DNA of 64,000 nucleotides, from positions 13,863,827 to 13,927,826 of the forward strand of contig JAFMSR010000009.1 in NCBI GenBank assembly GCA_022818135.1, in the 5' to 3' direction. This DNA is from Saxidomus purpurata (taxonomy: Eukaryota > Mollusca > Bivalvia > Venerida > Veneridae). Each line of letters opens with the position of its first letter. Position 1 is the first letter of the stretch. Both the position numbers and the translations under genes were made by a program. This document shows, one piece after another, positions 1 to 13,378 of the stretch. Below the pieces are notes generated by a model. That model was not told the origin of the DNA. It searched no databases and saw only the letters and a program-made list of their open reading frames with translations.

Positions 1-436
1 AGACAATTACACAATATACTGTTCTTAGACAAAAACCCCATTTTACCAACAAGCTTTTGAATAGTCGAGTGTGCTGTCATGTGACAGGTCTTGTTTCATA
101 TGCTGGTACATTTAAATGTATTTAGAATTGTCACTGAAACTTTCTTTCTGTATTTAGTACCACATCTTTTTGGGATTAAGAGTGACAGTTAAATCTGTGA
201 ACAAAGACCACCAATGGACAGCCTATCAGCTAGCCTTAGTTGACAGGTGGCCTTTATTTACATGTGTTTAAGAGCAAGATTGCACTGTTTTCTCTATGCT
301 GGTCTCTTTTGCAAAAGTGGTCTTAAACACAGGTTTGACTGTATGTTGATACCGTAAATATCTCCAAATTCGCATCTTGTAAGTTGAATTCTTCAATATT
401 TCGTTGTTGTTACATGTTGCTTTCTTCTGATTTCAG

Positions 437-3400
437 GAAATTTTGTTGACACCAACAAATGTTACAGATACCAACAATAAGGGAGATTTTAAAGCCAAAA
501 GCTCAACTGTATCACATGACCACAGATTTACCCAGAATGCACCACAATCACTTCCAATAGGTCAGCAGAAAAGAAACACTGATTTCAAATTGGGTGAAAT
601 TACAGAAACAGTTGAAAAAGCAAATTCAAATGTTACATTTATGAATCAACCAAAACATGTGTTTGTATGTAAGAAAAATGTATGCGTTGGTGAGGACAAA
701 GAAAATAAACCTACTCTTTCATCCATTAGTTATTCCCCGGATGGGAAAGTTCTAGACAAATCATTAGTGTATACCCTTACTGTTCCAGTAGAAATAGAAA
801 AAGTGGAGCAATTCAAACCATCTAGGTATGTATCCTCAGTGTCTTTAAATGTTGAAAGGAAATCCAATGATGCTGATGAACATGACAGTGTCAAGAGTTC
901 AAAGGTTACAAAAGTAGGTCAAGTAAAATTTCAGAAAGTCAGAAGCGAAAGTGACCTTGACATTGCTCAGTATGATCTTAAGACTGCTTTGGGAAGTAGA
1001 GAAAAGGATGATGGTTCATTGAACAGTAAAGACTTGAACCTTAATCAGAATTACCCCAAAGCAGGTAGTGATGAGAATCAGCATGACTTTAGAGGATATG
1101 TTCCCTGAAAGAGAGTAAAACAGGAAGTTTTAGAAAAGAAACGTGCAAAAGAAGCACTCATAGCTGCTAACAGTCACACGGCAGACTGGTTACTAAGTAG
1201 TGATAAGCATTTGCAGACTGGTGCAAGGAATTCTGCAATCTCTTCATTTAAAATGGGGAGACCAGTCTGGGCGTCTACACCAAATTTAAAAATCAAAAGA
1301 AATGGTAAGCAATATGATGATGGTAGCAGACGTATAAAGAAAGAAGGGAACCATTCCTTTGATCTTCTGCTGGAAGAGAATTTGGGAACCAGTGGTGAAC
1401 AAGACTTTGCTGGGAACCAGTTTATGCCTTCTCATTCTGTAGATGAGTTGGACAGCAGGCAACATCTAACAGAAATTGAAAGTCAACTACACCTATCGGA
1501 TCTGCATGGAGATTCTGCCTGTTCATCCATGGATGAAAGCGTGGATGTATCAAGACCGCCATTTGTTGGTGGTTATTACGGTTTGCCAGAGGACCACCAT
1601 AACTACTTGAGGCTGGTTCATCTTGTTAATGGACCAAGTCATATCACGGTAAGTTGGTTCACCTTTCATAGCAATCTTTTCTATTCTGATTACAGACACT
1701 CAAAAACAACCACTGACAAACCTGGCAGACTATGAGGCAAAGTATCTTAAAAATTATAACAACTATAGTTGAATAATTAACTAGATAGTTTGTATATATC
1801 TTTGATAATCCCTGTAAGAGTCTCATCCTGTCATGTGCTAATCATATAAATACTAGTTCAACAAGGGAACTGTCTGTCTGTCTGTCTGTCTGCCTGACAT
1901 GTCTTACAGGCAAGATTTTAGTCGGTCAGGCAAATTTTTGCTGCTGTTTAACTGAATGTCAGGCACTTTATGGCCTTGTTCACAATTTCTGTTATTAGGT
2001 CATGCAAAAATTTCATTGGTCGAACAAAGTTTTGTGTTTGCCTAACAGAATGCTGCACACTGTTAAAAAAACTTTTCAGGAAGTATGTAGCACAAGTATG
2101 TGATTTTTAACTGAAAGTAATTGCATTTATGACTTGTAACCAATGTGGCCAAAACCAGATTGTCCTTATCTCTGTAGGAGGAATGGGATTCCCTCTGAAT
2201 AAATATGAGAACAGGTATATTGTAAAATGGATGCATATGTTACAACACATGGCAACATATGTATGCATTCTTTGTTAATCTTGTTATTTTGACGCGCAGA
2301 TCAATATATTCATTAGTCTTCTTATATATAAATGAATGTGGGAAAATACTGTATAATCTATGTACATGTTTGTTGTTACTTATTTTCTGTTTGGTCTGAG
2401 ACAGCTAGTTTTACTGTTTAGGAAGCATAGAAAAATTCAGTTGCATGTTCAAAGAAAAAAACACTCAAAGATCAAGGTCACAGTCATCACGTCAAAGTTC
2501 AAGGTCATAGTCAGAGCCCAATGGTCAAGGTCACAGTCAGAGTCTGAAAGGTCAAGGTCACAATTATGCATGTCTAGTCTGTAATATCTCACCCACAAAG
2601 GGATTTTAGTAAACTTTGGTATATCAAAATGATATGTTGCATGTGAACAGTTTTTCATTACATCAAATGTCCAGGCCAGTGTCATCATCTCTTACCCATT
2701 ACGGAGTTTATGACAAACTTAGTGCCAACCTGTATAAAATCCAAGTGAGTCACACACAAAGGAAGGTTTACACTACCTATAAGGTTAAGGTCACATTCAC
2801 CAGAAAACTTATGACTTCATATTTGCATTCTTTACGTACTAAGTTTTCCTGTTTGGTTAGGAGTCTGTTATTCATTGAGTGAACCTTGTGTCGTAGCATC
2901 GTAGAAAACTATTGGCTCGGCCTGATGGACAGAATAGGGTTAATTTAAAGAATTAAAGTAATTAAAGCTACCGGTATGCATTTTATCCTGACCCCACCAA
3001 ATTTCTGAAATGGACTGTTCACTCTTTAACTTTGGAATTACCATTTCTTGCTAACAGGGGTGCTCCTTGGAATTATACAAACTATATAGTTTATGGTGTA
3101 GATCATGATCAGGCTGTGATGATGCACAAAATGATCATAATCTACACTGGTCACAAAGACAGATATATTAACTACCTCCATACTTCTATAGCACACTTCG
3201 CTGACCGCGTAAAAGAGGTGTTATATGTAACATAGCCAGTCTTATTTTTCCACCAAACCTTTCTTTACAAGAAAGTATTTTTGTCAAAACAAGCATTTTA
3301 AGAATATGACCAAAGGCTTAAATACCATGCGCGAGCTACGCAGTTTGTCAGGCTGCCCATTCAATATGTATGTCTTCATTCTTTTCTTCTGTTTTTCTCA

Positions 3401-6400
3401 CATAAGTGTTACGTCCTACGTGTAAGGTGTGTGAAATTTTCTTTAGACCTTGATTCTAAATGGAGGAAAAGAGAAATGCTCCCACTTGATGTGTTTTGAA
3501 ATCAATATTTGTCCAAGGAATTCCAATGGATTAACTGTATGCTTGTCCTAAAGCTTTGCTAAAATGTACAATTATTTAGAGAAAAGTGTTTGTATGAATA
3601 TTTGGCATAGAATACAGATTTTGTTAAAGACTGTTCAATGATAAATGTAAACACACCTATGATAAACTATAGAATTAGGGAAATAAAAACATGTGAAAAA
3701 AAAAGTTTCTTTGAAATTTTTGAAGGCGATTTTGTGGAAATGCTTAATGGATGATAAATCAATAATTGTGAGTGCTTAAACAATTACATTTAAACTGTTA
3801 TAGCAATTTCTTAATTAATTTCCAGGACAATTAAATAGGTCAATTATTAATACAATAATGTATATAGGAAATTATTTTAGTTTCCTTAATTGCACTTACT
3901 TAAATTGTGGTAGTTATTTAGTAATTAATATTGTCTGTATCAATTAACTTGTGCCCCAAAGATGTGTGGCAGATTTCCTGTCTTTCATTATATAATTATG
4001 TGTCTGTCTGTAAGACATATAATAAGGCCTGAAAGTGCAGAACAGAACAGAATAGAAAATAGTTTCATTGGATATATACTGTATTAATATGCTTCCAACT
4101 CAATATTTCAAACTCTATCTTATAAGACAGGGCGTTCAATGATTGTACTTTTATATAGAAAAAAAGACAAGACATACTTAGTAGAGGGTACACAATTTTA
4201 TCTTTTCAAATATCATGATTTTTTTTTTCCAGTGGCAGCAACTGTATTTTTTTTGTCTCCACTTGAATCTAGGCAGTCTGATCATGATCTGCACTTGCTC
4301 CTCTGCAGTCAGTAATTTTTCACTGAACACCCCATTAAACAATTATATAGGATCTGTCCATACTAAAGTATGGTAGTCCATTTGAGAAATTTAGCCAGCT
4401 ATGGGTTACACATTCTATTCTCAGACTAAGTGCAAACTTTAATGATAATATGTGTGTAGAACTTGAAAATTAATATAATGTAAGTAATGACTGTGGTGTT
4501 TAGTTACTATAGTTTTTCAGTCTGTAAATACCAAATAATTTGCTGTTTACTTTATTTATAACTTAACAAGATATATGATTTTTGGTTCATGCAAAAGTCC
4601 TTTTAATATATAGATTGAAAAGAGGAAAAAAATATATATATATAAATAAATACCATTTTACACATTCCTAGAAACATGTTACAATCACTAGTGGCAATAA
4701 TTTTAATGCTGCCACATAACCTGAAAAAGATATCACATGCCAAGGTTGTTCAGTAAACCAACAGTTGGAAGACATATGTCAAATTCAAAAGAAAACACTT
4801 TTTACAAAATCTGTCAGTTCAATCTGCCAGCAATCAGCCAACAATTTTGAATCAGTGAAGTCAATGATTGTCAGTATGGGCACAGAATTATTTCATTGAT
4901 TGGTTATCATTGATACAAACTGTGTGAATAATGGCAGGCTTTTTGATCTGCATGTATGTGTGAAAAGCTAAATGGCTTATTGAACTAAATAGGTAACTCC
5001 ATCCAAACTGTGAAAACTACAGAGAATGGGTTAGATTGGTTAAGTTTGGAAGGTGAGAATGGAATTCACAGTTTTGAATGGTTATACTAATTATATCCTG
5101 GCTTTTTGGCTTTTCTTGTGGAACCAAGCCATATTCTGTCAAGTTTTATACTTAAACACTGAAAATGTTAAATTCTACACCATTGAAACCTTGAATCTCA
5201 CTGTATAAGTACATAATTCTTACATATAAATCAAACAGAGACCTCAATCTGGGAAAATTATTTTGAATTTGAAAAAGAACTGGATAAATAAAGAGGTAAA
5301 AAGATGAGCCAAAATAAAATAAAAGATAAAAAAAATTAAGTGTTTATTATTTACGTGCATTACAAATTAAACTTAATTTCAAAATATGATGATACTTTCA
5401 AAGTATGAAAAATGTTTTTTAATGAAAGTTAAAACTGTTTTGACCGTAGTGTGCATTAAATAAATAAGATGTATACAAGATGTGTTTTCAAAGATTGAAA
5501 TTTAAAATGTGTTGTATATTTTCAGGACACTTCAAAGATGCCAAACTCAAAATTTACACCAAATTTCCACATGAAGGATTGGACACAACTGCCAAAACGA
5601 AAGGTGAGTGTGTAGTAAGAATCTAAGGCATGTATATAAGTTGATCAAAAATATTTTATCAAAGTTTTACAAACTGGTTGCTTCAATTTATTGCAATTAA
5701 TTAATTCTTAATTCTTGATTAAGTCTGTCTTTTGCCATTTAAATTATATCAAAAGAAAGTGTTATAACATTTATAGAATCTATGGGTATGAGATTTCCAG
5801 ATTTTATCATGTCTGGTGTATTAATTAAGGTATTGATTGTTTAATATAGCTGTTAATCTAGCTATATTAACTCTAATTAATAGTATTAATTAACATTTTC
5901 TAACATTGTGTGTTGAGAATTATTACTGAAACATTTATATTTAGAAGATGCTTATGCTGTATGTTGTTGTTGTAAATGAAAATACATGTATAAATATTTG
6001 TAATAGGCCTGAATCATTACATTGTTACATTAAACACATTTGTGCCACAATTGATAAGTCTTAATTGTTCCAAATAAGTCACTTAAAGTTTTATTTTTCT
6101 CCTTTTTTGTGTTAACATTTTTTCCAAATTTATCTCGGCCTAGAATACATTTGAATACATTGAAATTTGTTTTGCAAAATTTGTGATCAAATATTTGATT
6201 TTTTTTAAACAATTTAAAAACAAAAATTTCTTTGTTTTCATTACAGAATTTACAAGAGGAAACATTACTGATGCAACACGCAGTACAGCGGTACAAGACT
6301 GAGCTCTGTGTAATGGAGAATATGTTGTTTGCACTGTACCGTACAGCCGAGACAGAACTAGAGCCTGAAGACAGGTATGTAATTTGGTAAACAAATTGTC

Positions 6401-8279
6401 TCTTAATCAAGGAAAATGCCTTGTGTAATAATTATACGGTTTCAATTTTGAATATGCACCGTAATCCTGCTGACGCTTTGTGACTCTGCCTATGGTAAAT
6501 ACGATAAATATTTGAAGTAAACTGCTGATAGTTTTGGCAAATAGTAGAGCCTTTTGATCAACATTGCTAAATCTAACAACGTGTGGTGTAAGGCTGTTTT
6601 TTGGCAGCGATCCTGGTGGACGGATGTTCGAACTTACCCTTAGACGAGCCTGAAATATCATGTCCTTTGATTGGTCAGTTTTGCAAATAAAATTAAACTG
6701 TACGTTCAAATTTTTAGGGCGGAGGTTGAAGAGTTACAGCATCTCTGGTGCGAGGTCAGGAAGGAGGTCATCAAGATGGAGGAACTTCTGGCGCATCGTC
6801 TGAAAGCCGTCATGGCTGGTAATGAAACGTACAGTCCACTTGATTCCTTGGAAGTAGTCCAGTCTGTAAGTACAGTAGTATATCTGTTAACTTTCAACTT
6901 TTGTAAAATAGAACATTATGCTTGGATAATAAAAGGTCTAGATTCTGAATAGACACAAAAAGTTCTGAGAAACTGGTGCTGGCCTTGTTTTGATTGACAT
7001 GATGATTTCTTAGAAGAAAAAAGTACTTTTTTTTGTGATATTGAAAACATTTTCACTTTGATCCAATCTTTTTGAAAAAATTAATTTTTCACAGGTGATC
7101 CAATCCTTTGGTAAAGAGATATATATTGGTCATAGCTCAGTTAGACGTTTTTTAAAAAGCGTTTGTACAAGTTTGTGCTAATTATGTAATATCGAATTTG
7201 CTTAATAATATTGCATTTTCATGGATGATATTTTACGACATTTCTATTTTGTATTTCAGATGATTGATTTATTACGGGAACAGTTGTACCATCAGCAAAT
7301 GTGTATTGGTCGTGACATCAGCTTTACGGAGGAAGAAATTGAATGTGACTCGTCTAGGTGTCAGTCTGCTGTGTCGCTGACGTCTTCCATCAGCGAGTCG
7401 TGGATGTCAGATATTTCCAGCCAGGTGTCGGATATTCGATCGTCGCTGGCATCGGCAGAACAGAAACAACAGCAAGAATTACAGAATAGAATTTCCGAGG
7501 TAATGATATTTTTTTGCACATACATACAGATAATATTGTAAGAATGTGTATTAAGGAAAATAAAAATAAAACAAGAATGACAGCTGACCTCTGCACGGGC
7601 CTAACATGTGTCTCATGTTACAACAATGAAGAAATACATTCAGCACAAATATGAGTTATTAAGGTGCCTAACTTTGAATGTTAGGCCTAACTGCCTAACT
7701 TGAACATCTCACTGATTGAAGATAACAGTTGGATACCCAGGACGGTGGTCCTGTACTGGTCCTTCCTAAGAACAGTGGCTTGGCGAACTGGCTGCTACAA
7801 AAAGCTACTGAAACAGGTGTTAAACCCCTGAAATAAAGTAAACACATGACGTTATGAGTGAAGTGATCATTCTGATGTTGTGAATAAGCAAACTTTTTTC
7901 CATACTTGTATTGGATTAATAACTTGAAAGAATGTTTTGATGATAACTTAAGCAAGACCTAATTTTGACCATGTGTGTATAAATGTACCAGGAGTTCTGG
8001 GTAATTTATTTTATATGAAATTTTTTTAATATGTTAATAAACATTTTGGAATTTATTTACCTTCTAGCCTAAGAAAATCTGCTACTGTACTTACAGTTGA
8101 AGACAAGCTTGCTGTCCGAGGTCAAAGGTGAACTGTCGACGACTCAGAACTCCAAAATGTTACAGCTTCAACTGCAGTCTCGAGATAATGAGATTCGAAG
8201 ACTTAAGATGGAACTCTTGCTTCAAAACGTAAGCTCCGGAGGGACGAGGAAAAAGCAAATGTTGGAGAGCGATGTGTGA
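437..8279 (+). CDS. 3' part of an ITPRID/SSFA2-like coiled-coil protein gene (5' end outside window)
   Basis: Exons by splice signal and phase: 437-1648, 5526-5603, 6247-6374, 6718-6865, 7260-7499 and 8097-8279 (stop TGA 8277-8279). All junctions keep one frame (phases 0,0,2,0,0). The first exon is low-complexity and polar, with a basic segment around 1109-1210 and the text MGRPVWASTPNLK near 1252. The later exons encode a charged helical region, with LMQHAVQRYKTEL (exon 3) and AEVEELQHLWCEVRKEV (exon 4). This pattern resembles the C-terminal coiled coil of ITPR-interacting-domain proteins (ITPRID1/2, SSFA2/KRAP), which tether IP3 receptors to actin. That assignment is from memory of the family and is tentative. 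Exon 5 is rich in Ser and ends in a Gln-rich helix; exon 6 is a further coiled coil. One oddity: codon 1106-1108 in the first exon is TGA, with an open frame on both sides. It is the only stop between 437 and 1648. Confidence 0.68.
1871..1892. repeat. (TGTC)n microsatellite
   Basis: About five and a half copies of TGTC followed by a degenerate unit, inside the long intron. Confidence 0.9.
2472..2560 (+). promoter_or_regulatory. Cluster of four TCAAGGTCA nuclear-receptor-type half-sites
   Basis: Exact TCAAGGTCA occurs at 2472-2480, 2499-2507, 2525-2533 and 2552-2560, spaced 26-27 bp, all in one orientation. TCAAGGTCA is the known extended half-site for ERR and NR5A (SF-1/FTZ-F1) monomers. The regular spacing also fits a short tandem repeat of about 26 bp, so regulatory use is unproven. 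Confidence 0.4.
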
Positions 8280-9745
8280 AACTCACGAGACACCTCAACG
8301 GAAATGTGCTACGTATATGTACCAATGCAGGAAAAAAAAGCCAAAATGTCACATGAATCAATAGATAATCTTTTATGTTTAAATTGTTGGACAACTGAGC
8401 TATTCATATCTTGACAGTTTTTTTTAGTTGACACATGTTTCGAATTGAAAATGAAACCAGATAAATAGAATGTGGCATTATCCAGTATTTTCTTTTCCAG
8501 AAAAGCAATTTATTATAATATTTAATCAGGATTTGAAAGTCTAAAATATGAAAAAAAGTTTTTAAAGAATGCATGAAGAAAATATATTTTTAAAAAGTCA
8601 AAATAGAGCGTAATTATTTACCATTGTAATGAAATTGCAGATGTCAATTTGGACTAACATTTTCACAAATAAAAATTCAAGATTTTGCCATGGCAAACCT
8701 ACAGAAATCACTACCGTTGTTATTTGTATACACATGAAAATGCATTCCAATTTATGAGAATAAGATTTAGCTTATTTTTATACAAAGAGTTTTGGTATCA
8801 AACTTTTCCAGTCTTCATGTAGTCAGAACTTGTGTTCTATTTCTCATATATGTTTTATCTGTGTGTGTTGTCTTTGCAGTAAGCGGTGTTCCTTTCTGTC
8901 TTTCTATTTTTTAATGCTTATCTTTCTATTTTTCTGACACTTCTTCTCATTATCTCCCTTTCTTCTCATTTCTCCACATCTAATTTCCTGTATCTATTCA
9001 TCTTTTCCTGCTCATCTATTTCTCTTGTATCTCTTTCTGCTCATTTCTTCTCTTTGAACTCATTTCAACTCATTTTATTCATATATTGTTTTCTGTAGTA
9101 AGCCTATATGTAATGTCGAAATTTATAACTTACATGTTTAAATATCACAGTTTTCATGACATATAGAGTATGGTCGTGTTTTAGATAGTCTATTTCTGTC
9201 TTATTACTTCTAGTCAATTAAAGAAGACTTAATATCACAAGAACATGACACAGTCTATATAAAAACATTCCATAATTCATGTTTTGTGATCATCAAATTT
9301 TCCCATAATGCATCCATTGGTGCTGACATAATATTACTAGGCTTCCAGAATAATTGTGTCAAAATTAACATTTATAGGTTAGAAAATTAAAAAAAGAAAC
9401 AGATGAAACATGGCTTTATTATTTTGAAATAGACTGTGTTACAAATTTGTAATAATATTGTTAGAAATATTTCACTTAATTTGCATATGATGGAACCGGT
9501 CAGCGAACATTGTAATATTGTCTTCCATTTTTATTTGCTTCCAGACAGCCTTTGCAAGTAGTGAGTTTACACTATTACATATTTTTATAGTTTTATAAAC
9601 GGGACACAGTTTTTTCGCAGTGTTCTGTCTTCCATTAGTGATTCAGTTAACTATTGTTGATTTTTATACATGATTGTTAATTGTTATTATGTATATATAC
9701 AATGTTTTATATGAAGGATACATTAAATATTCTGATTAAATGGTG
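8280..9745 (+). other. Probable 3' UTR of the ITPRID-like gene
   Basis: No coding signal after the stop at 8279. An AATAAA lies near 8667. Two ATTAAA motifs lie near 9721 and 9735, the latter followed by a GT-rich stretch typical of a cleavage/polyadenylation site. A strongly pyrimidine-biased tract (about 8880-9095) lies within. The exact end is inferred. Confidence 0.4.
8880..9095. repeat. Polypyrimidine low-complexity tract
   Basis: About 215 bp of irregular TTTCTTCTCATTTCTC-like sequence. It produces a hydrophobic 70-aa ORF that is composition-driven and not a gene. Confidence 0.75.
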
Positions 9746-9834
9746 TTTGTTTTCGCATGAAAATTTACCATTTGATTATGTAATTGCAAACATTCAGCAG
9801 TGCATATTTGAGCTCTAGTTAACTCTATTGGACA

Positions 9835-10235
9835 GAGCCACACTGTGCGAAAACCAACCTTGCTACAGCAAATTATTGTAAAACTTGATAAACAAACTAC
9901 AGGTCACATTTTCAAATGGATTTTCACAAAACTTGCTCAGAAGATTGCCTGCAACCTGTTAGTGATCTGTATAGAAAATGAGCCACAGTCTACGAAAACC
10001 AACCTTGTTTCAGCTAATTATTGTGAAGCCTTGATAACTTTCAACAGGCCACATTTGCAAATGGATTTTCACAAAACTTGCTCAACCTTTGAATGGTCTG
10101 TGTAGAAATGTAGCCTCTTTGTGCAAAAACTGACCCTTCTACAGTCAAATATTGTATAACCTTGATAACCCTCCGGTCAGATTTTCCAAACTTGCTCAGA
10201 AGGTTTCATCCATTCTATAGATGATAGGAAAAGAA
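9835..10235. repeat. Tandem dispersed-repeat units, about 145 bp
   Basis: Two to three diverged units. Each starts with an 'agccacactgtgcgaaaacc'-type block and contains 'tggattttcacaaaacttgc' and a 'tctgtatagaaa' block (near 9840, 9980 and 10110). Non-coding. Confidence 0.65.
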
Positions 10236-10399
10236 ATGTAGCCACATTGTGTGGTTATATATAGGTTTATACAAGGTAATTAGAAGAGATACCTTAGATA
10301 CACAATATGTAGCATTTTGTCTTACTGGACTCTACAAGGGACCTACTAGTGGATAAAACTGGCCATGCCCTGTGGGTCGAATGCTTTTATAACTCACAT

Positions 10400-11760
10400 G
10401 GCTTCGCCAGGGTGAGCTTTTCTAATGGATGATTGTCCGTCGTCCATCAACATTTTGATTCAAACGACATCTCTGTAACCACTGGGCCAATGTTGATGAA
10501 ACTATGCAGGGATGTTCCTTGCATGAAGCTCTACCAAAATTGTTCAAAGAATTCCATTCCATGCAGAACTCTGGTTGCTATGGCAAAAATAGGAAAAACT
10601 TTAAAAATCTTCTCTGAAACCACAAGGCCTAGAGCTGAGATATTTGGCATGTAGCATTGTCTAGTAGACCTCTACCATAATTGTTAAAATTATGAGCCCC
10701 GGGTCAAAATTGACCCCGCCCTGGGGGTCACTTGGTTTTACATAGGCTTATATAGGAAAAGCTTTAAAAATCTTCTCTGAAACCAAAGGGCCTAGAGCTG
10801 AGATATTTGGCATGTAGCCTCTACCAAGTTTGTTCAAATCATGACCCCTGGATCAAAACTGACCCAGCCCAGGGGGGTCTCTTGATTTTTACATAGGAAA
10901 AACTTTAAACGTCTTCTTCTCTGAAACAACAAGGCCTAGAACTTAGATATTTAGCATGTAGCATTGCCTTGTGGACCTTTACCAAGATTGTTAAAATCAT
11001 GACCCCCGGTCGATAATTAACCCTTCCGGGGGGAGGATGGGGGGGGTCACTCGATTTCGCATAGGCTTATATAGTGGACCTCTATGAATTATGTTATGAG
11101 TCATGACCTCTTGTATTATTGGCAATTGATAAACAGGTGAGCGATATAGGGCCATCTTGGCCCTCTTCTTGAAGGAAAATTTTATTTGAGAAAGCTTTGG
11201 TCCAACATCAAAACCTATTTTACAGAGATGCTCCTAGGTGCCCTTCCAAGATTGTTAAGTTATTGAATTGTCAATGAACTATTCCCCCCAGGGCTAAGGG
11301 CTAGTCAAGTTTTGTTTAACAACTCATATTTTCAAAATATTTGACGGTAATGAGTCTTGCGACATGCCAAGAATTTTCATGAGATGTTGAAGGGGCTAGT
11401 TTCCCCTTAATGACTTTGAAAACATTTATTTCTCCTCAAAAATGGTCAGATTTTAAAATATCATTTCCAACAGGAATGATCTACCAAGTTTGTTTAAGAG
11501 ATTTTGATTCTAGTCCTTCCTATCAGAAACTTAAAGGCATAGAGTATAGATATTTAACACGAAGCATTGTGTGGTCAAAGTGCTCTTGGGGTCAAAATTG
11601 GCCGCGCTCCAGGGCTCACTTGTTTATGTAGACTTGTATAAAGAAATACTTAAAAAATCTTGTACTTTCACTTTGTTTTCTAGGGCCCTGATTTGGCCTT
11701 GTAAAACGGCCAATGATACCCAAGAAAACGATATAAGGCAATCTTGGTCCTCTTGTCAAA
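10400..11760. repeat. Dispersed repeat with internal tandem units (AT-rich and 'tgaccccgcc' blocks)
   Basis: The block 'ggcctagagctgagatattt' and its neighbours 'aaaaactttaaaaatcttct' and 'catgacccctgg' recur near 10.6, 10.8 and 10.93 kb, with a weaker copy near 11.54 kb. Related text appears at 19.3-19.6, 37.6-38.1 and 46.2-46.6 kb. The small ORFs here are not genes. Confidence 0.6.
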
Positions 11761-11934
11761 GCACGTAGATTACGTGTGGTACACGGCATACCCACACATT
11801 TCAAATGGTATACTGGACGTAGTAGTGTCGTAAAAGTCTATTTTAAGTATCTCAGAGTGTCTATGATTAAGAGACAACATTTCGGTATACTATAGTCATA
11901 CGAGGAAATCAGTATTTAATGTAACGTTTAACAA

Positions 11935-12430
11935 GAACTATCTTTAAAAAAGATGGTCGGATCAACTTTGAGTATATGAAAGCGAAAGTAAGATTCTATA
12001 GTAAAATCTCCTGTCAAGTTTAATAAGGCGCCAAATGTCACAGTGTGACCTGACCAGGACGCGAACTCAGGGCCCTTAGCTTTCAGGGTTGTAAGAGCGA
12101 ATGCTCTGCCGACTACTATCGTATATTAGGGTTTTATCGTTGGTACCGGTTTCCCACATGGCCAAGTCCCCCAAAAGAGGTTACAGAAAGCGTCCCAATT
12201 CCAGAGACACCCCTGGTTCTTTTAACATGCCAGGTTTATAGCACCCATACTTGGGACCTCGGTTTTTTGTCTCATCTGAAAGACTGTTAGTAATTTTAGT
12301 TGGTCAACTCCGGACCTCGAGATTACAAGTCTCGTGCTCTACCGATTGAGCTAACTGGTCACTTGTACTGTGACCAAGTTCGTACCAGGAAAACAAGCTT
12401 AATTCTTGTTTTTCTTATCCAATATGTTAC
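11935..12430 (-). mobile_element. tRNA-derived SINE with a second tRNA-like unit nested in its head
   Basis: On the minus strand a tRNA-like segment (12046-12116) has a B-box-like GAGTTCGCGTCC. A second tRNA-like head (12302-12364) shows A-box TAGCTCAATCGGT and a Thr(TGT)-type anticodon loop. The family also occurs at 23560-23855 and 40850-41115, sharing 'ggcgccaaat' on one side and 'cttaatccttgttt'-type sequence on the other. At 40.98 kb the tRNA head is continuous, so about 230 bp (12117-12346) is inserted here. Confidence 0.7.
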
Positions 12431-13378
12431 TCGAAATATTGACCGTTATTCACTTTTCGAGAAAGTATAATTACTCTACACTTATAATTAACATTAGTTT
12501 TGCAGTAACAATATAATTATTATGTTGATAGATATGAACTTTTTACGTATCAAAATTATCAAACCATTCAAGAAAGACTGAAAACGCTAGAGTATTTTAT
12601 TTACCTTTGACATTTGGTATATTATCCAATTAAAAGGTACCTGACAGAGTACATTTTTTATTTGATTTGATTTGAAGCAAATTTTATAAAGGTCCGTCCA
12701 TGAGCGCATTTATATTAGCTTGTATTCGTGGATGAGACCTCAGCATGTCTCCTACCATGCCTATACCTAGAAAAATGTGATTTGTCTGTGTTCAAATAAG
12801 GAGAGATTTACCTGACTTCAATTTCCAGTCAGTTTTAGTCAAAGATTGAATTTGATTGGTTGCCAAAAAGTACTCAATCGCGGTGACCAGTGAGATCTGT
12901 GAGTGCGATTGTCCTAGTTTACAGAGTACATTTCTCAATTCAAAAATGTTATATACATTCTACTTTTCATTTCATTGGCGGTTGAAAGGTTACCAACTTC
13001 CGGTCAAAAGCGAGCTTAATACGCCTGCGCCGGAAAAAACAAGCTTTTTAATTGAACTCGATGGTGCATTAAACAATGCACATCCGTAAATTATCGGGCA
13101 GATTACTGGGGCTGTTGAATATGGTGCGAGTACGTATTGCCTATGTATGTAACACCCACTTAGCGCATCTTGAAACCGATTGGTTGACTGAGGCCCGCGT
13201 TTGTCTTTTGGAGCTATTTTTGTATTCCACGAATTTATTATCCTTCTGACACTAGAAATTGGTTACAGTCTGTTTTAACAGTCATGTAAACAGAACACTG
13301 TATCCATTGAATAAATAATTTTTAAAAAGAGAAATATCTAGGCAACACCGTCGGGACGCAAAACCTCTATTCAAATTC

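Larger units (their letters stand above)
1649..5525 (+). other. Long intron of the ITPRID-like gene
   Basis: Begins with GTAAGT and ends in TTTTCAG. It holds a CTGT microsatellite, a cluster of TCAAGGTCA motifs near 2.5 kb, and AT-rich sequence. A fragment containing CTGATCATGATCTGCACT near 4.28 kb recurs near 57.83 kb and marks a dispersed repeat. Short ORFs here (for example 3032-3235) have no exon signals, and I see no separate gene. Confidence 0.6.

Noticed and set aside
3032..3235. 67-aa ORF in the first gene's long intron
   Set aside because: No splice sites in suitable phase, and it overlaps a dispersed-repeat-like block (GATCATGATC).
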